A model generated the notes under the pieces. The model ran no database searches. It was not told where the DNA came from and saw nothing but the letters and a program-made list of their open reading frames with translations. From Colius striatus (taxonomy: Eukaryota; Chordata; Aves; Coliiformes; Coliidae): a stretch of 64,000 bases of DNA. The position numbers and the translations under genes are program-made. Below, piece by piece: positions 46,175-57,917 of this stretch. Within the stretch, counting starts at the first letter, position 1. Each line of letters begins with the position of its first letter. Location: NCBI RefSeq assembly GCF_028858725.1, contig NC_084763.1:56133152-56197151 (forward strand), given 5' to 3'.

Positions 46175-48124
46175 GCAGCAGGGCCTGACACCTTCTCCCC
46201 TGCCACCCCTGAGGTTTATGGGGTGGGAGCCTTCCCCCCGCAGTCCCTCAGCGCTCCGTCTCGGGGGTGACCGGGACGGTTTGGAGGCTGCGGGGGGAGG
46301 TGGGAGCTGGGCTGGGCGGGGGGGGAAACTTTTATGGCCTCGCTGTCTGCCAGGCCGGAGGATTGGGCGGCTGCGGGGAGCGCAGGGGCCGGCTGCCGCT
46401 TCCTCGGCCCTTTTTGTTCCCCGGATGACTCCTTCATTTTGCTAATTCCTCGCCAATCCCCGTTCCCCTCCCGGTTTAGCTGCAGCCCTGGGCCCTGTTT
46501 TCCCGGGGGAGGGGGGTGTGGGGGTGCTGCCCTCAGCCCGCCAGCGCGGGAATGGCGGCGGGAGGGAGGGGGCTGGGTCCGGCATCGCACCCCGCTCCGG
46601 CAGCCGCACAGACCGGCCTCTCTCTCCCCTGCGGCACTGACCTATTTTAGCAGCCGCTGGACTTTTCTTTTTGGGGGTGGGAGGGGTGGTTTGAGTCGCA
46701 GAGAACAGGCCTGCGAGCCCCGGGGGATCCCCGGCGATGGGGCTGCCGTGACCCCCGGGGCCCAGCTGATTCCTCCCTCCCCCGTCCCTCCGAGCGAAGG
46801 GGTTGGGGTGGCTCGGTGCCTGTGGATAACACCCCGGGAGGTGTTTTAAGCTGCTTTTGGGAAAGGGGAGGAAAGTGCAAGCTTGAGGAAATAAGTGCTG
46901 AGCCGGTGTTTGGGATGGTGTCTGAGGCTCAGCACCACCAGGGCTGTGATATGGGGGTAACAGAGCTGGGTTTGGGTTCGTGCTGGCTGCCCGTGCTGCC
47001 AAATCCCTGCCAAAACCACCCCTGCGGAGGGATGCTGGGGGATGGGGAGGCACCTGCTCGGTGTTTGATGCCCTGAGGTGAGGCTGGAGATGCCTTCAGC
47101 CCTCTGAGGTGAAGGGGAAAAGTTGGGAGTGAAACCTTCCTTGCCCACGACCCAGGACAAAATCTGCTCTGCTCAGCAAAAAAAACCCCACCATCCTCCT
47201 TGGATTTAAAGTGTTTAATTTCTGGATCTTGGGGTGAAACGTTGCTGGGTGCAAACCTTCTGGACTCTGATGCTGGAGGCTGCCAGCTGGGCTAAACATC
47301 ACTGTAGGGTAGCCAGAGGGTCCCTTTTTGCTGCCTGACGTGGCTTCACGGCCCAGCTTTGTTCTGCGGATTCCTCCCCGGCAGCACACACCGGAGTCGG
47401 GGGAGATAAACGGCCTTGTGGTCCTCCCTTGTGCCTGAAGGAGAGAAGAGACATGTCATCCCCTTCATAAAAATAACCCTGTGCCACCCTTGGAGGTGTC
47501 TTTGTGAAGGGGAGGGAGGGAGAAGCAGGAGGTGGGCTTCGAGTCCGTTAAATATTGGTTCATTTCACGGTGGGTTTTTCTGCTGAAGGGGAAAGGGTGG
47601 GGGAAATCCTTTTGTGGATGAACTGAATGTGTCAAAACATGAGAGGGTTTTTGAAGAGTTTGCTGATCTCCCCATCCATCCTCCCTTGGGCTGGGGGAGG
47701 AAGCTGAGGGCTCTCCCGTGCTGCTGCCTTTCAGCCTTTTCAGGTGGGCCATGAGAAAGTGCTCTCTGGGAAAAGCAAGAGGGGTACTTTTTATTGTGCT
47801 GCCACCTTTGTGTGGCTCCCAAAAAGGGGGATCCCCGGGTCCCCAGCATGATTTGCATGCTGGATGTCCCTGACGTGCACCCTGTGAGGCTGGAGGAGCA
47901 GCTGCCGGTGGGGAGGGTGAGCTCAGGGCCAGGTTCTGTGCCCCCTGCCCCTGGTTTTTCCTCTCTTGTTTCCTTGTGTTGCATTGCTGAAGGGGTATTT
48001 GCAGGGCAGGGTGGGTTCCCAGCATGGGGACACCTGAGGACTTCTCATTGTCCTTTAGGGCTGTTGTCTCCTCTTCAGCCAGCTTCGGTGCTCTGGCTGC
48101 CTCTCCTGATGGTGACACTTGGGC

Positions 48125-48362
48125 TGATTTGGGATATTGGGAAGAACTTAGGAAGAACTTTGTCACCAAGAGAGTTGACAAGCATCAGAACAGGCTGCCC
48201 TGGGAGCTGGTGGAGTCCCCATCCCTGGAGATATTCAGAAGCCATGTAGATGGAGTACTGAGGGACATAGTTTACTTTAGCTGTGGGCTTTGCTCTGTGA
48301 GATTTGGGGATGGACTCGACGATCTTCAAGGTCTTTTCCAGCAGTAACGATTCTGTGATTCT
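48125..48362 (+). mobile_element. CR1 LINE 3' fragment, sense, second subfamily
   Basis: AGAACTTAGGAAGAACTTTG, CCCATCCCTGGAGATATTCA and CGACGATCTTCAAGGTCTTT then GTAACGATTCTGTGATTCTG form a CR1 3' end. Confidence 0.85.
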
Positions 48363-48890
48363 GGGCTCTCCATATGGGGAAAGACTGGCTGTGGTGGTGC
48401 AGATGTGATGGGGAGAGGACTTAATTAAAACCAAAAGGCAATTTACTGTAATTATTGTTTTTATGACTCTCTATCTGTTGCCTGGAGCCAGGGCTGCTAA
48501 CGCTCTGTCCGAGTCACAGCCCTGCTCCCCGAGCTGCTGGGTTTGCTGGGCAGCTGTGAGCCATGTTAGTGTGCATTGGTAAAGATGTTGGAGTGCTGGG
48601 CAGGGAGGATGGCTGGGACAGAGGACAACAGGCCATGCTTCCCAAAGAGCTCCACTCAAGGTTCATTGTAGGGTGGAGCTGGATGTTGAGGCCACTGCCA
48701 GGGGCAGTGCCAGGGTTTGGAGGAGCTGCTCCAGGAGGGAAAGCCCTGCCCAGGATGCTGGGAGAGGCTCAACCTTGGACCTCTCTGGCAATTTTGTGGT
48801 CTGGAGTTGGGTTAGAAAATGCTGTGGGTTTAGGGTGTGATGGGAGGTGGGTGTGGGGCAAACCTTGGAGGTGTCATCGTCTGTCTCGCT

Positions 48891-49425
48891 GTGGGCCCAC
48901 CTGGAAGGTTGTGGTGGCTTCACCAGAGAAGGTCCCAGATGCTGTAGACCCACCTGGAACGTTGTGGTGGCTTCACCAGAGAAGGTCCCAGATGCTGTAG
49001 ACCCATCTGGAAGGTTGTGGCGGCTTCACCAGAGAAGGTCTCAGATGCTGTAGACCCACCTGGAAGGTTATGGTGGCTTCCCCAGGGAAGGTGGCTTGTC
49101 CAGAGAAGGTGCCAGGTACTGTGGACCCACCTGGAAAGTCAAAAGTGGCTTTCCCAGGGAAGGTGCCAGGTGCTGTGGGCTGACCTGCAAGGTCAATGGT
49201 GGCTTCTCCAGGGAGGGTGCCAGATGCTGTGGGCTCACCTGAAAGGTCATGGTGTCTTCCCCAGGGAAGGTGCGAGGCACTGTGAACTCACCTGGAAGGT
49301 CAAAAGTGGCTTCCTGCACTGTGGGCCCACCTGGAAGGTCGTGGTGGCTTCTCCAGGGAAGGTGGCTTTCCCAGAGAAGGTGCCGTGTGCCCACCTGGAA
49401 GGTCATGGTGGCATCCCCGTGGTGC
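48891..49425. repeat. minisatellite, about 53-bp unit, roughly 9-10 copies
   Basis: Units of the form CCCACCTGGAAGGTTGTGGT, GGCTTCACCAGAGAAGGTCC and CAGATGCTGTAGA repeat. The GTTGTGG block starts at 48908, 48961, 49014 and (as GTTATGG) 49067, exactly 53 bp apart. Later units are more diverged and of variable length. The period is not a multiple of three, so the open frames across it are not a protein repeat. Confidence 0.93.
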
Positions 49426-50164
49426 TGGGCAGGGTGACTCTGCAGTGTGATCCAGCAGCACGTGGGAGGAGACTCCAGCACCATCCACTGGGCTTTCTGG
49501 GGATCTCAGCCTCTCCCAGGCCGTGGGACACGATGGCTTCAGGCTGCCCACAGGCGTCACGGCGCCTGCCCTGGGGCACTGCTCCACACTCCCTGCTCCG
49601 AATTTGGGGTTCCTGGGGGGTCTTACAAGCCGTGTGGGGCTCGGTGCACGGCCTCTGCTGCATGCATCCCCTCCCTGGGTAGCTCTGGGACCCCCAGGAG
49701 ATGCTGCTGGGCTCCTGGCCGGGCAGGCAGCGGGGCCGGGCCCTGGCGCGGCTGCTTGGCCGCCAGCCCGGCTGGAGAGGTCAGCGTTGGGTTTTGTCCT
49801 CGTTTCCTCCCTCCATCTTCCCTCTGCATGTTTTTCTCGGGCAGGGGAGGGAGGGGGCCAGTGTGTCTGTGTGCCTGTCTGTGTCCCAGTGGGCTGCACT
49901 CTGCGGGAGGTCCCGCATCCCCCCGGGCAGGGCAGGGAGCAGCATCCCGCCCGTCATGGCTTGGCTGAGGACATCTCCATCAGCCTTGTGTCAACGAGCT
50001 GTGCCAGGCACTGGCAGGGACCCCATGGCTTGGCTGCTCCAGTGGCATTTGCCAGGAGGAAGCTGTCTGTGCCGAAAGCCAGCGGTGTCTTCCGTGGGGT
50101 TTTAACCCCAGACCTTCCCACGGGCACATCTGGGGTTGCACCCTGTGTTGGACCTGGCTGAGCT

Positions 50165-50515
50165 GCATACAAAGAAGCTGAGGGGAGACAGGAGCACTCT
50201 GCAGCTACCTGCAAGGGAGTTGTGGTGAGATGGGGGTTGGTCTCTTCAGTAACAAGTGATAGGACAACCTCAAGTTGCCCCAGAGGTGGTTTGAGTTGGA
50301 GCTGAGGCAGAACTGTTTCCCTGAGAGGGGTGTCAGCCCTGTGCCAGGCTGCCCAGGGAGCTGGGGCAGTGCCCAGCCCTGCAGGGATCCCAAAGCTGTG
50401 GAGCTGAGGTGCTGAGGGCCGTGGGGTAGTGCTGGGCTGGGCAGGGTGAGGGAAGGGCTGGGACTTGATGATCTTAAACCTCTTTTCCAACTGAAACGAT
50501 TCTGTTACTATGTGA
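50165..50515 (+). mobile_element. CR1 LINE 3' fragment, sense, second subfamily
   Basis: GAAGCTGAGGGGAGACAGGA through AGGCTGCCCAGGGAGCTGGG to GATGATCTTAAACCTCTTTT and AACTGAAACGATTCTGTTAC. It is complementary to 43088-43440, 58060-58400 and 61416-61740. Confidence 0.92.
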
Positions 50516-53430
50516 AAGCCCTTTTGCCTCTGACTGAGGGGACACAGGCGAAGGGAGGGCTGCATCCAGCCTGGCTTCAGTGCCTCCTCTCTCCCTCCAG
50601 AGCAGAGGGACTGGAGCATGTCCTGGACTGAGAATAATGCAGTACTGCACTGAGCCCTCAGTATTTTTGCAGCAGAGGCTGTTTGCTCCCCTTGGCACGT
50701 GTTGGGAGTGATGCTGAGGTTACTGAGCAGATCTCAGGGCTTGGCAGTGCTCTCTGCCATCACCCTTGGTGGAGCAGAGGGATGGTGTCCCCGATGCCAT
50801 CATGGTGGTGGCATCCACTGGGAGCAGCTTTGCAGCCTCTCTCCCTGCACTGCTTTGGGTGATGGCAGGGTTGGCCCGTCCATCTGTCCTTGCAAGACAT
50901 CATTGCAGCTCATGTGTGCAGAAGAAGAGGAGAAAGACACCCAGAGCAGCTGGTGGGGGGGGGGGTAAAAAATTAGGAGATATAGAAATGAGACCAAACA
51001 GCCGTTAACCCTTTGTGGGCTGTGCAGCAGAGCCTTGCATTGCTCATCCCACCTCGTGGCCCTGTTCTCCCCGAGCTGCAGACAGCTGTGGTGTTACAAG
51101 AAAAGCCTGAATGAACCTTTTCCCCATGTGCAGAGACTTGGCTGCAAGGGGAGAGGGATGGGGGAACGATTTGTCCCCATTCCCTTGTGCTGAATGCTGC
51201 CGCCAGCTTCCCCGGCTGCTCGCTGGAAAAGCATCCTGGAGCCAAAGCCTGTAAATGCTGGGTCTTACTGTAAAGAAGAAAACAACCAAAGGGAAGGAAA
51301 AAGATAGAAAAGCCTGGGAAGCATCAATCTGTCCCCCAGACAGGGCTAATGCTGTTCTTTGCTTGTGTGGAGACTGGGAGATATTCTTTGAGGGCCAGGC
51401 TCCAGGAGCATCGCCGAGCGCCTTGCCCTCGCTCCATCTCCCCAAAGCCTGCACATGGCTCTAATTTTGGGCAGCTTCAAGGTGGAAACCCACCACTTTG
51501 GATGGTATCACCTCCATCCTAGAGGCCATGGCCATGCCCTGCCTCTGGAGCTGGGCTGGGACCACGCTCAGGAGGGCAGGATGCGGCGGTGGGCGCTTGG
51601 GGCCGTGTGGGCCGGCGCCTGGCCAGGCGGGGCTGTGGCCGAGCCATTGTTTTCCTTTCCTGCTTGTTTTTCCGGACAACCCTCCCCTAATTAAATAAAA
51701 ACACCCGTTGGAGAAGCAAAAAAAACCCTCCCCCTACCACTCCTCCTTCCCCCTGCACTGCTCAGGCACTGTCCTATTGACAAAGCACCCGTGGGAGAGG
51801 TGTCCCGGGGAGGATACTGCAAGCAGAGCCATCCAAGGTAGGTGGTGGGCAAAGCAAGATGCCTTGGGATGTGTTTGACCCCGCTGCTGGCTTTCAGCCC
51901 AAAAATGGGTGGTTTTGGCGATGTTACAGCCCAGGCAGCACTGCTGGGCCTGGAGCAGCTTCATCCTGGTGCATCCTGGGTTTTGGGAGTCCTGAGAAGA
52001 CGTGAGCATCGCATCATCCTTTAAAAACAAAAGCCCTGTATGGCCTCAAAAGGACAGAGAGAAAAGGCTGAAGGCTTCATCCAAGAGTCTTGAAAGCAGA
52101 GGGCAAATGGTCAGGGGCTGAGGGTTCAAACTGAAAGTGTTGTGTGACTTTGGGATCTCCGATGATCCGCCTGCATCGTTGGAATTAATCTGTACAATCA
52201 TTTTCCTGCAGCATTTGTCTCTTCCCTTAGCGAGGTCAAGCTTTGGCATGATGTAGTTTCAGCCCTGAAACGCAGCAGAGTTCAAACTGAGAATAGGACA
52301 TGGGCTGGGTTTGTTTTTTTCTGCCGAGGAGCAAGTGCTAATGTGGTGTTTAGCTACTTATTCAAGCCCTTTTCCTTAATTCAAGTTGGATGCTGGAGGT
52401 CAATGGTAAACCTTTGGGTGGCTGCAAGTGAGAGAGGAAAGCAGTTTGCTGTTGTTTCCTGGGAGGTTTGGGTGGGGGTGAAAAGTCTTAAGGAAGTCCC
52501 CAAATTTTGTGCTGAGTGGAAACTGCTTTGTGAGAAACTGTCTGGCCTCCCTGCCTGGTGAGAAGCAGGAGCTTGTGGCCACCTAAATGTGCTTTTTCTG
52601 CTCCCCAAGCCCTGTCCTTTCTGCTAATGCAGGAGAGAGGTATTTGTGTTCCTCGATGCTCCAGCGATGAGGGTGATAGACAGGGCTCTAAATAAATAGA
52701 GAGGGCAGTGAGTGTCAGACATGGTCTTCTAGGAGCCTGCAGATTTGAGTATTTATTACATCCAGGGTGACTCAACCTACTGGTCCCTTGGGTTCAGAGA
52801 TGCAGGAGCACTTAGGGTTCTGACTCTTGATCCTTGCCAAGATAAACGGCATTTTATCTTAGCACAGTGGTTTAAATCCAGCAGCAGCCTCCCATCAGGG
52901 GAGGTGGTGAGGTGCTGCTGCAGCTGACCAGGGAAACTGAGGCACACAGGGGTGAGAAGAGGGTGGAAAGAGAGAGGGCTGTGCTCAGCCTCCATCTCCT
53001 ATAGCAGGACTTGTGGTGGTTTTGCTGGAGAGAGGCTTCCTGGTCCAAGGAGCATCAGCATCTCCTTCTCTTGCCGTTCCCTGTCGCTCTTCCTCCCATC
53101 TCTCACCATCAGGACTCGGCTGATCTGCATCCCTTGGTCCCCCCTCACATCCTCCAGCTCCCCTCCCACCCCACTGCCTGTTTTGGGATGGGACATTGGC
53201 AGGATTGTTTGAAAACACCCTTAAAGTAGAGGAGGAGAGTGATGACATAGCGGAGAGGCTGTCTGGAGGCTGTCTCAAGGGGTGGGCACTTCATGGCCAT
53301 GCTGCTCTCTGATACTTATCATAGATTTGGAGGGTGTGTGGCAGTAGTTTTAGGGTTTGATGCACTCAGCACCCTAAACCCAGCCTGGGGATGGAGATGA
53401 GATGGATGACTGGTCCTGCAGTACTGTATT

Positions 53431-53615
53431 GAATCATAGAATCACAGAATGGTAGGGTTGGAAGGGACCTTTAGAGCTCATCCAGTCCAACCCCCCCTGC
53501 CAAAGCAAGTCCCACCCAAATCAGGCCACACAGGAATGTGTCCAGGTGGGTCTTGAAGACCTCCAAGGAAGGAGCCTGCACACCCTCCCTGGGCAGCCTG
53601 TTCCAGTGCTTCCAG
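53431..53615 (-). mobile_element. CR1 LINE 3' end, antisense
   Basis: GAATCATAGAATCACAGAAT, GGTAGGGTTGGAAGGGACCT and TCCACCC.. blocks to CTGGGCAGCCTGTTCCAGTG: a first-subfamily 3' end. Confidence 0.92.
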
Positions 53616-53699
53616 GGCTGCTTTTGGGATTAAACCAACCCAGAAAGCCAAGGTGATGATGGTGGGAAAGACCAAAGTGGTGATTTTTAACGTTGTTTT

Positions 53700-53840
53700 A
53701 TCATCCCTGGAGACATGTAAAGGACACATAGCTGAGGTGCTGAGGGCTGTGGGCTAGAGGTGGGCTTGGCAGGGTGAAAGGAGGTGAATTGGACTCAATG
53801 ATCTCAAAGAGCTTTTCTAACTGAAACGATTCCGTGCTTC
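53700..53840 (+). mobile_element. CR1 LINE 3' end, sense, second subfamily
   Basis: ATCCCTGGAGACATG then GCTGAGGTGCTGAGGGCTGT and CAATGATCTCAAAGAGCTTT to AACTGAAACGATTCCGTGCT. Confidence 0.85.
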
Positions 53841-54659
53841 TAGATCGGTGTTTTTAAAACTATGCCTGTTTCAAAGCAGTGATTTGAAATCTAGAGCTGT
53901 TTTGTAGAGAGATCTTCGTTTTCCCAGAGGAAGGCTCGTGGTTATAACCCTCCCATCAATCCCAGTTCACCGGGCTTCTCCTTTCCAGGGGAGCCGCAGG
54001 GACGGCAGCCGCCGCCAGGGGATTTTGGGGCAAGCTGGGGTCTGCTTCTGGGATGTCCCCCCGGCGGGTGCCTCTTGTCTCAGCTGGGGCTCCAGCTCTG
54101 GGCGAACTCATGAAAAGCATCTGATAGCAATAAAGAGCAAAAGCCTCCCGCTGACAAGCCCGGGCTGAAGTCACCGCCGGGACGCGGCCAAGACACGCAT
54201 TGTCCTCGCCGCTGCTGGGACTGATTAGAGCTGCCTGGCAAGCCCCAGTGCTGGGTGAGGGGTCAGCCCTCTTTTGCCAAAAAAACCCTGAATCTGAAGC
54301 AAAATAAAACCCCAGCAGACCCCAAACCCCAGCTGTTGTTTGCCCAGGCAGAAGCGAGACCCAATTCCTTTAGTTTTGCACCCGTTCCTCTGCACCAAGC
54401 TCGGGGCAGCCCTGTGGAGAGCGAGGGGAGATGGATCCCAGGAGGAAACAACCCCCCAAATTCCTTCAGTGTTTGTTTCTTAGCTAAAGCTGTGGGAGCC
54501 CCTGGCAGAGTGCAAGCAGCTCCACTGCAGGCTCGCTGTCTCTGGTCGATATTTATTGTATCGTTATTTATCTTCTGTGTGCTCAGGGAGGGGAGGGGGC
54601 TGAGCCAGCCGTGTTCCTCTCGTTGAAATGTCCTTGGCACTTGTGAGGCTTAGAGAATG

Positions 54660-54693
54660 GGGGATGGATGCATGGATGGATGGATGGATGGAT
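54660..54693. repeat. (GGAT)n microsatellite
   Basis: About seven GGAT units with one GCAT variant, immediately before a CR1 3' tip. Confidence 0.9.
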
Positions 54694-54754
54694 GTTCCAG
54701 CTGGGGTGCAGCATCTTCTAACATACATATGTAAAGAGCGTGTGTCTATTTATG

Positions 54755-54862
54755 TACATGTTCCTATGCGACCTGATCTAGGTTGACCTGCTTCTGCAGG
54801 GGGGTTGGACTGGATGATCTCTAAAGGTCCCTTCCAACCCCCACCATTCTGTGATCCTATGA
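54755..54862 (+). mobile_element. CR1 LINE 3' tip, sense
   Basis: TGTACATGTTCCTATGCGAC, GACCTGCTTCTGCAGGGGGG and GATCTCTAAAGGTCCCTTCC to CATTCTGTGATCCTATGA. Confidence 0.92.
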
Positions 54863-55399
54863 TTTATAGATCTGTCTATACAGAAATGAGTAAAGTCCTC
54901 TCTTCTTTTGCCCAGCTCCAGGATGCAGAGCCAAGGCTTTGGAGAAGAGCTGATTTTTTTCCCCCCAGATAGGAGCGTTTTGCTGGGGCTGCTGGGATCA
55001 GACAAAGCTGTCTGGGTGGGTTGGTGGCAGACCAGAAATTCAGTGAAAATGAATAATCTGAGCAGGGAGGGGGAAGGGGGTTGTGTGTGTGTGGGGGGGG
55101 GGGGGTTGACTTATTGAGAAAACAGAAGAAAACACCCTTTTTATTGTTTAAGCATTTGTGTGTGTGCTTTTGCCTTTGGCTCACAAAAAAAAAAGAGACA
55201 AACAAAACGTGTCTTGCTGGAATTTGTGTTGATCAAGAGCTGCCACTTGGCCCAGAACAAAAACCATGGGAGCTGAGAAGCACTTATTTTTGGAGCAGGA
55301 GGTGGAGGATAAACCCGTTGGGTTGAACCCTCCATGGTTCACAGTGGTGGGGAAAGAGAGTGTTTGTGTGGCCCCATCTGTCTCCATCCATGGATTTGG

Positions 55400-55628
55400 G
55401 TGTTCAAGTTGCACTTGAACATAAGGAAAAGCTACTTTGAAGGTGATGATGGAGCACTAGAACAAACTTCCCAAGGGAGGTGTGGAGTCTCCTTCTCTGG
55501 AGGGTTTCAAAACCCAACTGGATGTGTTCCCGTGTGACCCGATCGAGGGGAACTTGCTTTAGCATATAGAGGATTGGATGAGCTCTAAAGATCCCTTTTC
55601 CAACCCCCACCATTCTGAGATTCTCTGA
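55400..55628 (+). mobile_element. CR1 LINE 3' fragment, sense, diverged
   Basis: GTTGCACTTGAACATAAGGA, GGTGTGGAGTCTCCTTCTCT and TGGATGAGCTCTAAAGATCC to CACCATTCTGAGATTCT. Confidence 0.88.
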
Positions 55629-56555
55629 GTCCAGGGTAAGGGGTTTGGAGCCTGGGATATCCCCTTGAATTTGGGATGCAGCTGACAAACCCCTCCTGGG
55701 TGAGCTGCTGGAGGCTCAGGGGCGCTCTGTGTGGTGCCAAACGCACGTAAGCTGAACGAAACACCCAGCAACCGCAGCCTGGGGAGCGTTGGCAGGCGCA
55801 GCCTGGGGCTGCTGCTCCCCCCTCTGAATTTTTCCAGGTGTTGCCTTTCCCCAGGCGATGTGAAACGGGCCTCAAACACGAGCACAAATCACGCCGGGGG
55901 ATCCAGCTGGCGCATGAGCTGCTGGCGTGAGGCAGAGCACGTGGTGCAGTTTGGCTCCTCTTAGAAGAGGTTGTGGATTCTCTAATTATCTGCTGGAGCA
56001 GGGAGGTTTAAAATCCTCATTTCCTTCTATTTAAGGGGTTAAACCTCAGCTGGTGCTTTGCATTGGGCCAATGCACCCCTCTGGAGTCTCCCATCTGGTT
56101 CAGGAGGGTGAGGCATCTCCTCTCCTACGTGGACAGCTGAGCCAGGCCTTGGGCCTCCTTGGTGATGGGGTAGCCACAGTGCCCTCCTACCCAGGCTGAA
56201 GGGATGTCAGTGGGTGTTTGTGTGGCCTCAGCCTGTCCTTTCTCCTCCTTGGTTGTGTCTCCTGGTCTCAAGTAGGAGCTTCTTGGTTGGAGGTCTCCGA
56301 GGTGGGCCTGGTGGAGGGGCGTTTCGGTTGGCATCTCTAAGCTGGGGCTAGTGGTGGAGTTCCCTGGTGTTTTGAAGCTGAGTCTGGTGGTGGAGCTTTC
56401 AGGTTGGCATCTCCAAGCTGGGGCTGACAGTGGGGCTTCTTCAGCTGGCATCTCCACCTTGGGAAGCGTGGGCAGGGGACGGGTGGCACGGCGGGGCGGG
56501 TGTTCTCCTGCAGAAAGAGCCCCCTTGGATGATTTTATCTCCTTCTTCCCCACAG

Positions 56556-57917
56556 CTGATAGTCGAAAAAACGACTGACTACCCTTCGGCCGAGTACTCC
56601 TTGGTGGAGGATGTAGCCCTCCACTTCACGTGTTTGATGGACAGACTGAACGAGCAACGCCTCTTTCAGCCGGACCTGTGCGACGTGGACATCGTGCTGG
56701 TGCAGCACAAGAGCATCTTCCCGGCGCACAAAGGCGTTCTGGCAGCCTACAGCCAGTTCTTCCACTCCCTCTTCACCCAGAACAAGCAGCTGCAGCGCGT
56801 AGAGCTCTCTCTGGAGGCCCTCACCTCGCAAGGCCTCCAGCAGATCCTCAACTTCATCTACACCTCCAAGCTGCTGGTGAACTCCTGCAATGTGCAGGAC
56901 GTGCTGAACGCGGCCGCTGTGCTGCAGATGAACAACATCGCCTCTTCCTGCCAGGACCTGCTGGACACCCGCTCGCTCAGCCTGGCCGCCGACATGGCCC
57001 TGCCCGCCGAGGGCTGCGCCGGGCCCCCGCCCTACTACTGCGAGATCAAGCAGGAGGTGGATGCCCCCCACCCCAAAATCTACGCCCGGGAGGGCACCGA
57101 CCCCTACTCGGTGCGGGTGGAGGACGGGACGGGCGGCGGGGCTCTGCCCGCGGGGCAGGCCAAGCAGTACTACAAGGAGGAGAAGGATGGCGGCGCGGGC
57201 GCCGTGTGTAAGATGGAAGGCGAGGAGTCGGAGGAGGACCTGGACGGCCAGGGCTCGTACAACCGGGAGCAGATCATCGTGGAGGTGAACCTCAACAACC
57301 AGACCCTCAACGTCTCCAAGGGCACGGAGGGGAAAGCGGCCGCCGGCGAGGCGGCCGTGATGGGGAGGCCCGAGGGCGATGGGCGCGACGCGGAGGAGGA
57401 CGGGGAGGAGGAGAACGAGGAGGGAGAGGAGGAGGAGGAAGAGGAGGAGGATGCAGAGGAGGAAGAGGAGGAGCACAGCGAGGAGGAAGACCTGGAGGAG
57501 ACGACGGAAGAAGAGGACGACGACGACGACGACGAAGACGCGTCGGAGGCGAAAAGGGAAAAGGCCGCGCAGCCCCGCAGAGGCGCCCGGGCGGCCAAAG
57601 CCACCAAACCCACCGTGGCAACCCGCTCCCAGGAGATGGCCAAGGTGGAGGAGGAGGAGGAGGAGGAAGAGGAAGGCCAGCGAGGGAGGAAGAGGAAAAA
57701 AGAGCAGGACAGTTTGGGCCAGAAGGTGAAGCTGGAGGAGAAGCAGCACTACCCGTGCAAGAAGTGCCCGCGGGTGTTCAACAACCGCTGGTACCTGGAG
57801 AAGCACATGAACGTGACCCACAGCCGCATGCAGATCTGCGACAAGTGTGGCAAGCGCTTCCTGCTGGAGAGCGAGCTGCTGCTGCACCACCAGACCGACT
57901 GTGAGAAGAACATCCAG
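56556..57917 (+). CDS. ZBTB47: ZBTB47 exon 2: BTB domain, acidic region, zinc fingers 1-2
   Basis: This 1,362-nt exon (454 codons, residues 2-455) lies between ...cttccccacag and gtgagc. Residues 2-30 are the [20 protein letters not shown] lead. Residues about 31-150 form the BTB/POZ dimerisation domain ([49 protein letters not shown]). [17 protein letters not shown] follows at about 238-255. A Glu/Asp-rich block covers about 280-331, with a second short Glu run near 365-374. Finger 1 (CKKC...HMNVTH) starts at residue 402. Finger 2 (CDKCGKRF...HHQTDC) at 429 ends in Cys rather than His, as I recall for the mammalian protein. The product is a nuclear DNA-binding BTB zinc-finger transcription factor. 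Confidence 0.95.
56637..56639 (+). other. internal ATG (Met29), possible alternative start
   Basis: This is the first in-frame ATG inside exon 2 (TTTGATGGACAG). It would start just before the BTB domain. If exon 1 were not used, it would give a protein lacking 28 residues. Confidence 0.4.

Larger units (their letters stand above)
44900..46700. promoter_or_regulatory. CpG-rich promoter region of ZBTB47
   Basis: CpG and GC content rise sharply against the flanking DNA. The stretch includes a CCAAT box, the first ZBTB47 exon, purine-rich 5' UTR sequence and a G-rich tandem repeat. There is no TATA box, the usual form of a CpG-island promoter. The transcription start is not fixed; about 45130-45200 is a guess from the CCAAT position. 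Confidence 0.7.
45607..56555. other. ZBTB47 intron 1, 10.9 kb
   Basis: It contains a G-rich 46-bp tandem repeat, a 53-bp minisatellite, and CR1 pieces at 48125, 50165, 53431, 53700, 54755 and 55400. Stretches 46700-48100, 50520-53430 and 53850-54750 are unique and include blocks that could be regulatory (see findings). No internal exon was recognised. Confidence 0.65.

Noticed and set aside
45532..46206. 224-codon minus-strand Pro-rich frame at the ZBTB47 promoter
   Set aside because: Stop-poor because of GC-rich and tandem-repeat DNA; no motif, and it lies antisense to the first exon.
48563..49682. Open frames of 145 and 221 codons with a repeated protein-like pattern
   Set aside because: They come from a 53-bp minisatellite whose period is not a multiple of three. 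The peptide pattern changes frame from unit to unit and no splice sites fit.
57170..57643. 157-codon minus-strand serine-rich frame
   Set aside because: Antisense of the GAG/GAC repeat; serine runs are an artefact of that repeat.
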